From Mixta calida (GTDB lineage Bacteria > Pseudomonadota > Gammaproteobacteria > Enterobacterales > Enterobacteriaceae), in contig NZ_CP026378.1 in assembly GCF_002953215.1 (NCBI RefSeq), positions 3,702,540 through 3,766,539 of the forward strand: a DNA stretch of 64,000 nucleotides, given 5' to 3'. Position numbers and translations under genes: made by a program. Shown piece by piece: positions 42,499 to 54,272 of the stretch (position 1 is its first letter; every line of letters begins with the position of its first letter). The notes under the pieces were generated by a model, which was not told the origin of the DNA, searched no databases, and was given only the letters and a program-made list of their open reading frames with translations.

Positions 42499-43119
42499 AT
42501 GAAAAAATCACACCTTATTGCCCTGACTTTGCTGACTTTCAGCGTGACTGTTCCCGCCCAGGCCGAAGAGAAACGTTATATTTCCGATGAATTATCCACC
42601 TGGGTACGCAGCGGCCCCGGCGATCAGTATCGTCTGGTCGGCAAGCTGAACGCCGGCGAGCAGGTGACGCTGCTGCAAACCAACAATGAGAGCCAGTATG
42701 GCCAAATCCGCGATGCGGAAGGCAAAACCAACTGGATTCCGCTGGCTCAGCTGAGCGCCGAGCCGAGCCTTCGCACCCGCGTGCCGCAGCTGGAGCAGCA
42801 GGTTAAAGATCTGACCGATAAGCTGGCCAATATCGACAGCAGCTGGAATCAGCGCACCGCCGATATGCAGAAAAAGGTCGCGGCCAGCGACAGCGTTATC
42901 AATGGCCTGAAAGATGAAAACCAGCAGCTGAGAAACCAGCTGATTGTAGCGCAGAAAAAGGTGAACGCCGCCAATGTGCAGCTGGATGACAAACAGCGCG
43001 CCATCATCATGCAATGGTTTATGTATGGCGGCGGCGTGGCGGGCGTGGGCCTGCTGCTGGGTCTGCTGCTTCCGCATATGATTCCGCGCCGCAAAAAGAA
43101 TAATCGCTGGATGAACTAA
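42499..43119 (+). CDS. ygiM: SH3-domain protein YgiM
   Basis: 206 residues from the ATG at 42499. The signal peptide is MKKSHLIALTLLTFSVTVPA (cut after AQA), followed by a bacterial SH3 domain (WVRSGPGDQYRLVGKLNAGE), a coiled coil and a C-terminal membrane helix (MYGGGVAGVGLLLGLLLPHM). It closely matches E. coli YgiM. An ATG at 42481 is also in frame; neither has a good ribosome-binding site. The role is probably envelope-related; it is unproven. Confidence 0.9.
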   Translation: MKKSHLIALTLLTFSVTVPAQAEEKRYISDELSTWVRSGPGDQYRLVGKLNAGEQVTLLQTNNESQYGQIRDAEGKTNWIPLAQLSAEPSLRTRVPQLEQQVKDLTDKLANIDSSWNQRTADMQKKVAASDSVINGLKDENQQLRNQLIVAQKKVNAANVQLDDKQRAIIMQWFMYGGGVAGVGLLLGLLLPHMIPRRKKNNRWMN

Positions 43120-43308
43120 CCCGCCACGCGTTTTTCATGCGTACCGCGACGGCAACAGGGCTGTGATTGACCGCCCTGCTGCTGTCGTTTCCGTAATTCT
43201 GCTATTGTTGTGCCAGAATAACGATTCAGGACACGCTTTTTACCGGTGCGGCAAGCTGGCGCCGGCACGCCTGACGATTGATTTAATGAACTCTGGAGAA
43301 GACCCGTA

Positions 43309-44538
43309 GTGAAAACATACCTTGTCGGTGGCGCGGTACGCGATGGTCTGCTTAAGCTGCCGGTCAAAGACAAAGACTGGGTAGTGGTAGGCGCCACGCC
43401 TGACATGATGCTGGAGCAGGGCTATCAGCAGGTAGGACGCGATTTCCCGGTGTTTCTTCACCCTGAAAGCCGTGAAGAGTACGCGCTGGCGCGCACGGAG
43501 CGCAAATCGGGCAGCGGCTATACCGGCTTTGTCACCTGGTCTACGCCGGACGTGACGCTTGAGCAGGATCTGCAACGCCGCGATCTCACCATCAACGCCA
43601 TTGCGCAGGATGAAGAAGGCCGCTACATCGATCCATATCAAGGCCGTCAGGACCTGGAAAAGCGGCTGCTACGTCATGTCTCGGACGCCTTTATCGAAGA
43701 TCCGCTGCGCGTGCTGCGCGTGGCGCGTTTCGCCGCCCGCTATGCTCACCTGAGCTTCCGCATCGCCGATGAGACCATGGCGCTGATGCGCGAGATGGCG
43801 GCAGGAGGCGAACTGGCCCACCTGACCGCCGAACGCGTCTGGAAAGAGACGGAAAATGCGCTGCGCGCGCGTAATCCGCAGGTCTATTTTCAGGTACTGC
43901 GCGACTGCGGCGCGCTGGCGGTGCTGTTTCCAGAGATCGATAACCTGTTCGGCGTTCCCGCGCCGGCGAAATGGCATCCCGAAATCGATACTGGCGTGCA
44001 TACGTTGATGACCGTCGCGATTGCGGCACAGCTGACGCCGGAGACCGATGTACGTTTCGCCACGCTTTGCCATGATGTCGGCAAAGCATTGACGCCGCCG
44101 GAGAAGTGGCCCAGCCATCCCGGACATGGACCGGCCGGCGTCCCGCTGGTGGAAAATATCTGCCAGCGTCTGCGCGTGCCGAACACCATTCGCGATCTCG
44201 CGGTGCTGGTGGCGGAGTTTCATGATGTGGTGCATACCATTGAAAATCAGCCCGCCGAGCGCCTGATCGCGCTGTTCGATCGCATTGATGCCTGGCGCAA
44301 ACCGCAGCGCGTTGAACAGCTGGCGCAAACCAGCGAAGCGGACGCCCGCGGACGCGCCGGATGGGAGAGCAACCCATATCCTCAGGGCGCATACGTGCGT
44401 GAAGCGTTCCGTATTGCGCAGGCGGTGCCGACAAAAGCGGTTATCGAAGCTGGCTTTAAAGGCGCGCAGGTGCGCGAGGAGCTGAGCCGCCGCCGCTGCG
44501 ATGCGGTGAAAAGCTGGCGTTCGGCGTTAAACGCGTGA
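43309..44538 (+). CDS. cca: Multifunctional CCA tRNA nucleotidyltransferase
   Basis: 409 residues (E. coli 412). The head domain has [12 protein letters not shown] and DKDWVVVG, then come [10 protein letters not shown] and a C-terminal HD domain (LCHDVGKAL) with phosphatase/phosphodiesterase activities. It adds or repairs the 3' CCA of tRNAs. The start is a GTG at 43309 with GGAG upstream, as in E. coli. It is convergent with uppP. Confidence 0.95.
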   Translation: MKTYLVGGAVRDGLLKLPVKDKDWVVVGATPDMMLEQGYQQVGRDFPVFLHPESREEYALARTERKSGSGYTGFVTWSTPDVTLEQDLQRRDLTINAIAQDEEGRYIDPYQGRQDLEKRLLRHVSDAFIEDPLRVLRVARFAARYAHLSFRIADETMALMREMAAGGELAHLTAERVWKETENALRARNPQVYFQVLRDCGALAVLFPEIDNLFGVPAPAKWHPEIDTGVHTLMTVAIAAQLTPETDVRFATLCHDVGKALTPPEKWPSHPGHGPAGVPLVENICQRLRVPNTIRDLAVLVAEFHDVVHTIENQPAERLIALFDRIDAWRKPQRVEQLAQTSEADARGRAGWESNPYPQGAYVREAFRIAQAVPTKAVIEAGFKGAQVREELSRRRCDAVKSWRSALNA

Positions 44539-44581
44539 CGGCGACATCGGCTACTGCGGCATAAAGAGAAGTTGACCGCAT

Positions 44582-44612
44582 AAAAAAGGAGGCGCATGCG
44601 CCTCCTTTTTTC
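44582..44612. terminator. Bidirectional terminator between cca and uppP
   Basis: The self-complementary AAAAAGGAGGCGC/GCGCCTCCTTTTT with loop ATGC-like centre has A and T runs on both sides. Confidence 0.85.
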
Positions 44613-44626
44613 GTTCTGCTTCAGGG

Positions 44627-45445
44627 TTACATAAAGACCATGTAAACCGCGGCCGCCACGATAAAGCGGTAGATGGCAAACGGCACAAATGAGATGCGCT
44701 TAATGATATGCAGGAAAAGTTTGATCGCCAGCAGCGCAACGATAAACGCGGTGACAAAGCCCACGGCGAACATCGGAAAATCCGCCATCGTCAGGAAGCC
44801 GCGACTCTTGTAGAGATCGAGTACGGTAGCGCCCATCATCATCGGCACAGCGAGAATAAACGAAAATTCAGACGCCGCATAACGGCTTACGCCCATCAGC
44901 ATGCCGCCGGAGATGGTGGCGCCAGAACGGGAGAAGCCAGGCCAAAGCGCCAGACACTGAAAGCAGCCGATCATAAACGCCTGCAGATAAGTGATATCGT
45001 CAATCCCCGGCGCTTTCGGCTGCTTCGGCTTCAGGAACTCGGCGGCCAGCAGCAGCACGCCGCCGACAATCAACGCATACATCACGTTGATAGGGTTAAA
45101 CAGCGACTTGATTTGATCGTGCAGCAGTAAGCCAATCACCACCGCCGGCACCATGCCCAGCAGGATATGGATCAGCGTAAGATGTCCGGTACCTACCCCT
45201 TCATGCTTCACTTCGCCGAAGTGGATACCGATCAGGCCAAACAGGCGCCGCCAGAACATCACGACCACGGCGAGAATGGAACCGAGCTGGATAACTACTT
45301 CAAATGTTTCCGCTTTATCGCCGTCAAAACCCAGCAGATGTCCAACAATGATCATATGACCGGTGGATGAGACAGGAAGAAACTCCGTCAGTCCCTCAAC
45401 AATGCCAAGGATTGCAGCCACCCAAAGCTGATGAATATCTGCCAT
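44627..45445 (-). CDS. uppP: Undecaprenyl-diphosphatase UppP (BacA)
   Basis: 272 residues (E. coli 273) and about eight membrane helices. Active-site motifs are [16 protein letters not shown] and [14 protein letters not shown]. It recycles undecaprenyl diphosphate for peptidoglycan and LPS synthesis and gives bacitracin tolerance. The ATG at 45445 has GAGGA; a TTG one codon before is not needed. Confidence 0.95.
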   Translation of the reverse strand: MADIHQLWVAAILGIVEGLTEFLPVSSTGHMIIVGHLLGFDGDKAETFEVVIQLGSILAVVVMFWRRLFGLIGIHFGEVKHEGVGTGHLTLIHILLGMVPAVVIGLLLHDQIKSLFNPINVMYALIVGGVLLLAAEFLKPKQPKAPGIDDITYLQAFMIGCFQCLALWPGFSRSGATISGGMLMGVSRYAASEFSFILAVPMMMGATVLDLYKSRGFLTMADFPMFAVGFVTAFIVALLAIKLFLHIIKRISFVPFAIYRFIVAAAVYMVFM

Positions 45446-45612
45446 CAAATATCCTCTACCCTAATGTTTAAACCATTAAAAAGGCGGACGTCCGAAACGT
45501 AACCGCCAGAAAAGATGCTAACTCAGCGTCAAGCCTGCTTTATGACAGCCATAATGTGGTTCGGTTTCATTGTGATAGCAATCACATTGGATCTATTTCA
45601 GAATTGTTCCTG

Positions 45613-45972
45613 CTAGCGCTGACGGGTGCCGCGCTCAATAATAACGCCCACCTGCGCCGCCTGCGCGACCGCGCCTGGCTTGCTCACTTTGATGCGCACC
45701 CAGGGCGAGGCGAAACGCGTCAGCAGCAGCGTGGCGACCTCTTCGGCCACGCGCTCCACCAGCGCGAAACGCCCCTGACCGACATGGTCGATAATCGCGC
45801 TGGCGACGTCAGCGTAGCTCAGGCAGTCGTTAACATCGTCGCTGACCGCCGCCCGGCGGTTATCCCAGGCCATTTCGACATCGAAAACCAGCTTTTGCTG
45901 GATAGTTTGTTCCCAGTCGTAAACGCCAATAGTGGTGATCACCGACAGCTGTTCTATAAATACGATATCCAT
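45613..45972 (-). CDS. folB: Dihydroneopterin aldolase FolB
   Basis: 119 residues of the tunnelling fold, with VFIEQLSVITTIGVYDWEQ (catalytic Glu region) and VRIKVSKPGAVAQAAQVGV (catalytic Lys). It makes 6-hydroxymethyl-dihydropterin in folate synthesis. It is divergent from plsY as in E. coli. Confidence 0.94.
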   Translation of the reverse strand: MDIVFIEQLSVITTIGVYDWEQTIQQKLVFDVEMAWDNRRAAVSDDVNDCLSYADVASAIIDHVGQGRFALVERVAEEVATLLLTRFASPWVRIKVSKPGAVAQAAQVGVIIERGTRQR

Positions 45973-46079
45973 GATGGCAGTCTCTGTTTTTACGTTAACC
46001 GGATACCACTCCCGGCGAATTATGCGTATTATCCACAGATGATGAGAATAAAACGACCCTTACAAAACGGAACGGTGTT

Positions 46080-46676
46080 ATGAGTGCTATCGCGCTTGGT
46101 ATGATCATTTTCGCGTATCTGTGCGGATCTATTTCCAGCGCTATTCTGGTTTGCCGACTGGCAGGCCTACCCGATCCAAGGCATAACGGCTCAGGAAACC
46201 CCGGCGCGACCAATGTATTACGCATTGGCGGCAAAGGCGCGGCGGCGGCAGTACTGGTGTTTGATGTGTTGAAAGGCATGTTGCCCGTCTGGCTGGCGTA
46301 TGCATTGGGCGTTTCACCGGTTTACCTTGGCCTGACCGCCATCGCCGCCTGTCTGGGACATATCTACCCGGTTTTCTTTCGCTTTCGCGGCGGCAAAGGC
46401 GTGGCGACCGCCTTTGGCGCCATCGCGCCTATCGGCTGGGACCTGACCGGCCTGATGACCGGCACCTGGCTACTGACGGTGCTGTTGAGCGGCTATTCCT
46501 CGCTGGGCGCCATCGTCAGCGCGCTGATCGCCCCCTTCTACGTCTGGTGGTTCAAGCCGCAGTTCACCTTTCCGGTCGCGATGCTCTCCTGCCTGATTCT
46601 GCTGCGCCATCACGATAATATTCAGCGTCTGTGGCGCGGTCAGGAAAGCAAAATCTGGAAAAAGAAGCGTAAGTAA
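46080..46676 (+). CDS. plsY: Acyl-phosphate glycerol-3-phosphate acyltransferase PlsY
   Basis: 198 residues (E. coli 205) with five membrane helices. The PlsY motifs are [24 protein letters not shown] and [14 protein letters not shown]. It makes lysophosphatidic acid from acyl-phosphate, the substrate of PlsC. An overlong plus frame over folB is its antisense shadow. Confidence 0.94.
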   Translation: MSAIALGMIIFAYLCGSISSAILVCRLAGLPDPRHNGSGNPGATNVLRIGGKGAAAAVLVFDVLKGMLPVWLAYALGVSPVYLGLTAIAACLGHIYPVFFRFRGGKGVATAFGAIAPIGWDLTGLMTGTWLLTVLLSGYSSLGAIVSALIAPFYVWWFKPQFTFPVAMLSCLILLRHHDNIQRLWRGQESKIWKKKRK

Positions 46677-47081
46677 TCCGCATCGTTTTCCCGTCTCGCC
46701 TTTCCGTTTTCACACGGTGCGATCCTGACGTTTCCGGCGCGTCTGCTGTTCTCCTTAATCTTTTCGCCGATCGGCTCAATCACGCGCCGCCAGTTATTCT
46801 GGCGCGGAATCTTTTAATTAACTGAAAATCCAGCCCCGCTTTTGCTCCGGTTGTTACATTTAATCCGCTGGCCATTTTCGGCGGCTTATGTCGTCAATGA
46901 GGGCACCCTTTTCATCTGAGCCAACCTTTAGCGAGCGTAAGCGGCGAAGAATAAAAACGCCCTGACGCCGCCGAAAATTGTCGGCGTCCCACCGATGGTT
47001 TGCACCTGAATCTTTATCAGGCAGCAGGCACACCTTTCATCTCGGGATAAATATCCACCGGAAGAAAAGAAGAGGTTAATA
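46677..47081. other. 405-base region upstream of the microcin-like gene
   Basis: No gene was called. It holds a perfect 12-base inverted repeat, ATTTTCGGCGGC (46874-46885) and GCCGCCGAAAAT (46967-46978), with an 81-base spacer. A minus frame at 46928-47173 is antisense and unsupported. No immunity-type small frame with a ribosome-binding site was found. Confidence 0.5.
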
Positions 47082-47369
47082 ATGAGAGAGCTAACACAAA
47101 GTGAATTCCATGAAGTAGCCGGTAGCGGCTTTATCGCGACTGTTTCCGGCAACGTAGCAGGTTTTATCGGCAATTCGCTTTATACGATGATACCGGAAAT
47201 GGGGATTAAACTGCCGATTATCGGCACCATCGATATAAAAGATTATTTCCCTGATTTAGGCCAGCAGCTGGGCGAGGCCGTAGGATGGCAGATCGGATCA
47301 TGGTTAGAAGGCGGTATTAGCAATATCCCGCTGATCGGGGGCTTGCTGAATAAACTGCTGGGCAATTAA
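47082..47369 (+). CDS. Putative class II microcin / double-glycine-leader peptide
   Basis: 95 residues. The N-terminus MRELTQSEFHEVAGSG resembles the leaders of exported microcins and colicin V (MRxLTxxEL..VSGG type), with a probable cut after the GS of AGSG. The core of about 79 residues is hydrophobic and rich in Gly and Ile: GFIATVSGNVAGFIGNSLY, then IGGLLNKLLGN at the end. It has no Ser/Gly-rich siderophore-attachment tail, so it would be the unmodified type if a microcin. GAGG is well placed before the ATG and a strong terminator follows. No immunity or C39-ABC exporter gene is nearby; an orphan bacteriocin-like or signalling peptide is equally possible. Confidence 0.6.
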   Translation: MRELTQSEFHEVAGSGFIATVSGNVAGFIGNSLYTMIPEMGIKLPIIGTIDIKDYFPDLGQQLGEAVGWQIGSWLEGGISNIPLIGGLLNKLLGN

Positions 47370-47385
47370 TTCCGTTCTCTGTGTA

Positions 47386-47424
47386 AACGATGCTGTCCCC
47401 CTCAGAAAAACAGCATCGTTTTTT
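47386..47424 (+). terminator. Terminator after the microcin-like gene
   Basis: A perfect 11-base stem AACGATGCTGT/ACAGCATCGTT is followed by a T run. The unit is monocistronic. Confidence 0.85.
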
Positions 47425-47438
47425 AGCGATACGCCTTT

Positions 47439-48455
47439 TTACGCTATCGCCGGCAGCTCAGCCAAAGGCCAACGCGGACGAACGGTAACGCCAAGCTCGC
47501 CGCGCGTGCCGCCCTTCAGGCGCACCATGCCAGCGTAAGCGATCATCGCGCCGTTGTCGGTACAGAATTCAGGACGGGCGTAAAAAACTTCCCCACCGCG
47601 TGCCTGCATCATCTCCGCCAGCTTCGCGCGCAGCGTGCGGTTGGCGCTGACGCCGCCCGCCATCACCAGACGTTTGAAACCGGTCTGCTCCAGGGCACGC
47701 TTACATTTTATCGCCAGCGTATCGACTACGGCATCTTCGAAAGCGCGAGCGATATCCGCATGGGTTTGCGCATCGTCGCTGTTCTCACGAATGGTGTTGG
47801 CCGCGAACGTTTTAAGACCAGAGAAGCTGAAATCGAGCCCTGGTCGGTCGGTCATCGGGCGCGGGAAGGTAAAACGCCCCGGCGTGCCCTGCTGCGCCAT
47901 ACGGGAAAGCATCGGTCCGCCGGGATAGTCGAGTCCCAGCAGCTTGGCGGTTTTATCGAACGCTTCGCCGGCGGCGTCGTCGATGGACTCGCCCAGCAGC
48001 GTATATTCGCCAATGCCGGTCACGCCGATCAGCTGCGTATGGCCGCCGGAGACCAGCAGCGCAACGAACGGAAACTGCGGCGGATTATCTTCCAGCATCG
48101 GCGCCAGCAGATGCCCTTCCATATGATGTACCGGCACGGCGGGAACCTGCCAGGCGAACGCCAGCGAACGGCCGATGGTTGCGCCAACCAGCAGCGCGCC
48201 GACCAGCCCAGGGCCTGCGGTATAGGCGACCGCGTCGATATCCTTGCCTTCCAGACCCGCCTCCTGCAATGCGGCCTGAATTAGCGGCACGGTTTTACGC
48301 ACGTGATCGCGTGAAGCCAGTTCCGGCACCACCCCGCCATAATCGGCATGGACTTTCACCTGACTATAGAGTTGATTAGCGAGCAAACCGGCCTCATCGT
48401 CATAAATGGCAATGCCGGTTTCATCGCAGGATGTTTCAATACCCAGAACGCGCAT
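47439..48455 (-). CDS. tsaD: tRNA threonylcarbamoyladenosine transferase TsaD
   Basis: 338 residues (E. coli 337). It begins [20 protein letters not shown], with metal-ligand histidines in VPVHHMEGH and the ATPase motif [10 protein letters not shown]. It makes the t6A modification with TsaB, TsaC and TsaE. The frame is open to 48494; the ATG at 48455 with AGAGGT is the family start. It is divergent from rpsU. Confidence 0.95.
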   Translation of the reverse strand: MRVLGIETSCDETGIAIYDDEAGLLANQLYSQVKVHADYGGVVPELASRDHVRKTVPLIQAALQEAGLEGKDIDAVAYTAGPGLVGALLVGATIGRSLAFAWQVPAVPVHHMEGHLLAPMLEDNPPQFPFVALLVSGGHTQLIGVTGIGEYTLLGESIDDAAGEAFDKTAKLLGLDYPGGPMLSRMAQQGTPGRFTFPRPMTDRPGLDFSFSGLKTFAANTIRENSDDAQTHADIARAFEDAVVDTLAIKCKRALEQTGFKRLVMAGGVSANRTLRAKLAEMMQARGGEVFYARPEFCTDNGAMIAYAGMVRLKGGTRGELGVTVRPRWPLAELPAIA

Positions 48456-48973
<518 letters not shown>

Positions 48974-49094
48974 TTTCTTTCGGAAGCCTTGCGCTTCCAT
49001 CGCGTGTTAAACGCAGACAGAGTCAAGTTAGAGGCCGTGCTTTCCGGAAGGAAGCGCGGCTTATTTTCGTTTATGAGCGAAGAAAACGGGGCTT

Positions 49095-50839
49095 ATGGCC
49101 GGACGAATTCCACGCGTATTTATCAGTGACTTACTTGCCCGCACGGACATTGTGGATCTTATTGATGCCCGCGTTAAGCTGAAAAAACAGGGTAAGAATT
49201 TTCACGCGTGCTGTCCTTTCCATAACGAAAAAACCCTTCTTTCACCGTTAACGGTGAGAAACAGTTCTATCACTGTTTCGGCTGCGGCGCTCACGGCAAC
49301 GCTATCGACTTCCTGATGAATTACGATCGTCTGGAGTTCGTCGAAAGCATTGAAGAGCTGGCCACGCTGCACGGGCTGGAAGTGCCCTATGAAGCCGGCA
49401 GCGGTCCCAGCCAGCTGGAACGCCATCAGCGTCAAAGCCTTTATCAGCTTATGACCGGGCTTGCCGATTTCTATCAGCAGGCGCTTACCCAGTCTCAGGC
49501 GACCGCGGCGCGCGCCTATCTGAATCAGCGCGGGCTAAGCGATGAAGTGATTGCGCATTTCGCCATCGGCTTCGCGCCGCCCGGCTGGGATAACGCTCTG
49601 AAGCGTTTTGGCCGCAACCCTGAAGATCGTCAGTCGCTGATTGAGGCAGGCATGCTGGTGACCAACGATCAGGGCCGGAGTTACGATCGTTTCCGCGATC
49701 GCGTCATGTTCCCTATCCGCGACAAGCGTGGCCGGGTTATCGGCTTCGGCGGGCGCGTATTGGGCGACGGCACACCCAAGTACCTGAACTCGCCGGAAAC
49801 CGATATTTTCCATAAGGGCCGTCAACTCTATGGCCTGTATGAAGCGCAGAAGCAGCATCCTGAACCGGCGAAGCTGCTGGTTGTCGAAGGCTATATGGAT
49901 GTAGTGGCGCTGGCGCAGTTCGGCATTGATTATGCCGTCGCTTCGCTGGGTACCTCCACGACGGCCGATCATATTCAGCTGCTGTTCCGCAGTACGGACA
50001 ACGTCATCTGCTGTTACGACGGCGATCGGGCGGGCCGCGAAGCGGCATGGCGTGCTTTAGAGACCGCATTGCCTTACATGAATGACGGTCGTCAACTACG
50101 CTTTATGTTTCTGCCCGACGGCGAAGACCCGGATACGCTGATTCGTAAAGAGGGCAAAGCGGCGTTCGAAGCGCGGATGGAGCAGGCGATGCCGCTCTCC
50201 AGCTTCCTGTTCGACACGCTGCTGCCGCAGGTCGATCTGAGTACCCGCGACGGCCGCACGCGTCTTAGCACGCTGGCGCTGCCGTTGATTAGCCAGATCC
50301 CCGGCGAAACCTTGCGCATTTATCTGCGTCAGGAACTGGGCAATATGCTTGGCATTCTGGATGACAACCAGCTGGAGAAGCTGCTGCCAAAACAGGCCGA
50401 AAGCGGCGCCCAGCCGGCCGCGCCGCAGCTGAAGCGCACCACTATGCGCATTCTGGTGGGCCTGCTGGTGCAAAACCCGCATCTGGCGACCATGGTGCCG
50501 TCGTTGCAGGGCCTGGAACAGCTGAATATGCCAGGATTGCCGCTTTTTATGGAACTGGTGCAGAGTTGTAACGCAAACCCTGGCCTGACCACTGGCCAGC
50601 TACTAGAGTTATATCGCGGCACAAATTTTAGCCAGCACCTTGAAACGCTCGCAACATGGAACCACATGATTGTTGATGACGAAGTAGAGGCGATGTTTCA
50701 GGATTCTCTGGCGAAAATGTACGACTCTGCGCTGGAGCAGCGTCTGGAAGCGCTGATCGCGCGCTCCAGAACGCACGGCCTCAGCCCTGAAGAGCGCGAA
50801 GAAGTGCGCTCATTAAGCCAGGCGCTGGCAAAGAAATAG
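49095..50839 (+). pseudogene. dnaG: DNA primase DnaG, interrupted by a one-base deletion
   Basis: The two halves together cover the whole 581-residue primase. 49095-49316 encodes [14 protein letters not shown] through CCPFHNEKT, then shifts into nonsense; the correct sequence ([20 protein letters not shown]) resumes in another frame and continues to 50839. The break is at 49234-49236, where GAAAAAACCC should read with four Cs. Restoring one C gives the exact family sequence and E. coli length. The lesion sits between the two halves of the CHC2 zinc finger, so an ORF starting at 49316 would lack it. dnaG is essential for replication, so a sequencing error is the simplest reading. TOPRIM (VVEGYMDVVAL, CYDGDRAGREAA) and the DnaB-binding C-terminus are intact. 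Confidence 0.9.
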
Positions 50840-51122
50840 ATTCGCGATCGCGTTGGTATCAAGAGACATTACCAGCGCTTACGGCACGGCGTCCCCTGAT
50901 ATAAACAGAATAGGGGGAGCAACGCGCAGGCCGGAACGCAAACGGATAAGCATGACAGTCTCACAGCAAACTTTAGCGGCTTAAGTGCCGATATATACTC
51001 AGGCAGACCCTGAAAGCCGCCACGAGGGCAGCGGCAATAATCCAAACGCCTTCAACTGTTATTGTTGGCCCTTATGGCTGACCCGACACCAATCAAATTA
51101 ACAGAAGTGTGGATACCGTCTT

Positions 51123-52967
<1,845 letters not shown>

Positions 52968-52982
52968 GCGCATCGATAGCGT

Positions 52983-53011
52983 AAAAAGGCTTCCTCCGGG
53001 AAGCCTTTTTT
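52983..53011. terminator. Terminator after rpoD
   Basis: The stem AAAAAGGCTTCC/GGAAGCCTTTTT has loop TCCG, and it suits both rpoD and convergent mug. Confidence 0.9.
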
Positions 53012-53016
53012 ATTGG

Positions 53017-53535
53017 CTAACGTCCGCGCAGCGTCAGCGCGCTTTCCAGTTCTTTATAGGCTTCCGTCAGCTTTTCCTGCGTGGCGCGGTTCAGGCCGCT
53101 GGGATTGGGCAACACCCAGACTTCCGTTTCGCCGATGGTGGCAGCCTGCCTGCCCCACTCCACTTTGCTCTGACGAAACGCCTTTTTGTAGGCATCCTTA
53201 CCTAACACCGCCAGCGCCGCTGGCTGGTAATGCAGCATTTTTTCTATCAATGACTTGCCGCCTTCGCGCAGCTCATCCGTCGACAGCTCGCTGGCCTCTT
53301 TTGTTGGTCGATCCACCAGCCTGGTGATACCGCAGCGGGTATCCAGCAGGTGCAACTCCTCTTCCGGTTTGAGCTGGCGCTCGGTAAAGCCGGCCAGCCA
53401 GAGCGTTTTCCAGAAGCGGTTTCCTGAATAAGCGAAGTGGTGACCGGTATGGGCGGAAGACTTGCCCGGATTGATGCCGCAAAAAACCACCCGCAGGCCG
53501 GGCGCGATAATATCTTTGATCTCATGATCACTCAT
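53017..53535 (-). CDS. mug: G/U mismatch-specific DNA glycosylase Mug
   Basis: 172 residues (E. coli 168). It has the catalytic motif [18 protein letters not shown] and the wedge-region [12 protein letters not shown]. It excises uracil and ethenocytosine opposite G. It is convergent with rpoD, as in E. coli. Confidence 0.94.
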   Translation of the reverse strand: MSDHEIKDIIAPGLRVVFCGINPGKSSAHTGHHFAYSGNRFWKTLWLAGFTERQLKPEEELHLLDTRCGITRLVDRPTKEASELSTDELREGGKSLIEKMLHYQPAALAVLGKDAYKKAFRQSKVEWGRQAATIGETEVWVLPNPSGLNRATQEKLTEAYKELESALTLRGR

Positions 53536-53750
53536 CCCTGCTCTCCTGTTGTACGTCAGCCTGGCATAATGCTTAATAGTTTAGCAACCGATCGCCTGAC
53601 GCAGGCATCGGCTTTTGCGACACGTCCCGTTGCGCTGTCGACACTCAAAGAAATGAAGGCTTTTCAAGCAATTGAACTGCTGCAAAAATCGCCAACCGAT
53701 AAGCGATAGCTGGATTGCCCAGGCGAGTTACTTTATAATCACGCCCCACA

Positions 53751-53826
53751 GGCCCCTTAGCTCAGTGGTTAGAGCAGGCGACTCATAATCGCTTGGTCGC
53801 TGGTTCAAGTCCAGCAGGGGCCACCA
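53751..53826 (+). tRNA. ileX: tRNA-Ile2 (anticodon CAT, lysidine-modified type)
   Basis: A 76-base cloverleaf from GGCCCCTTAGCTCAGTGG to encoded CCA. The acceptor stem is GGCCCCT/AGGGGCC, the anticodon loop CTCATAA with CAT, and the T-arm GTTCAAGTC. It is the E. coli ileX sequence type next to mug, so it is the AUA-reading isoleucine tRNA rather than methionine. It is the probable attachment site of the prophage. Confidence 0.93.
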
Positions 53827-53854
53827 GATTTTAGCTGCTAAATCAGCTACTTAT

Positions 53855-53881
53855 AGCCACTCTTCGGAGTGGCTTTTTTGT
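53855..53881 (+). terminator. Terminator after tRNA-Ile2
   Basis: AGCCACTC-TTC-GGAGTGGCT is followed by TTTTT. Confidence 0.85.
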
Positions 53882-53942
53882 TTTCCGATTTCAAGTGGCG
53901 ATGAAATGGCGATGGATTTTCAGCAGTTGCCCCCTGCAAGCA

Positions 53943-53972
53943 TAAAAAAACCCGCTTTCGCGGGCTTTTCTG
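53943..53972 (-). terminator. Terminator at the end of the prophage late operon
   Basis: AAAAAAACCCGC-TTTC-GCGGGCTTTT is symmetrical with A and T flanks. It lies just after ogr on the minus strand. Confidence 0.75.
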
Positions 53973-53986
53973 TAGGTCATAATTTT

Positions 53987-54205
53987 TCAGTGAAGCAATG
54001 ACGGTTGGCTTTCATTATGCGTAAACACAGTAACTTTATTAACCACACCTGGAGCAACAATCACGCCTGCTACGGATTCATGCGTCTTAAACGTACAGCT
54101 GCAATTAATGTTCTGGCACTGGTGATAACGTTCTTTCGTCTCGCGCGATATGTAGCGGCTGCTTTTAGCGTGAGCAGAGGTCTGGCAAAGCGGACAATGC
54201 ATCAT
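53987..54205 (-). CDS. ogr: P2-like late-gene activator Ogr/Delta
   Basis: 72 residues (P2 Ogr is 72). The zinc finger is MMHCPLCQTSAHAKSSR followed by YHQCQNINCS. It activates the phage late promoters that drive the tail and capsid genes. The frame is open to 54265, but the ATG at 54205 with GGGAG fits. It is the last phage gene before the attachment site, as in P2. Confidence 0.9.
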   Translation of the reverse strand: MMHCPLCQTSAHAKSSRYISRETKERYHQCQNINCSCTFKTHESVAGVIVAPGVVNKVTVFTHNESQPSLLH

Positions 54206-54272
54206 TAAAGTGATCTCCCTGTAATGTCCTGCTTTAATACAGCATGATTCCAAAAAGAGCAACAAAATTCAC

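Noticed and set aside
46928-47173. Possible immunity gene antisense to the microcin-like gene
   Set aside because: It overlaps the peptide gene on the opposite strand, and I saw no ribosome-binding site or immunity-protein features.
49228-49240. Canonical programmed -1 frameshift in dnaG
   Set aside because: In the zero frame the codons are GAA-AAA-ACC, so no proper X-XXY-YYZ heptamer is in phase; base-calling error is simpler.
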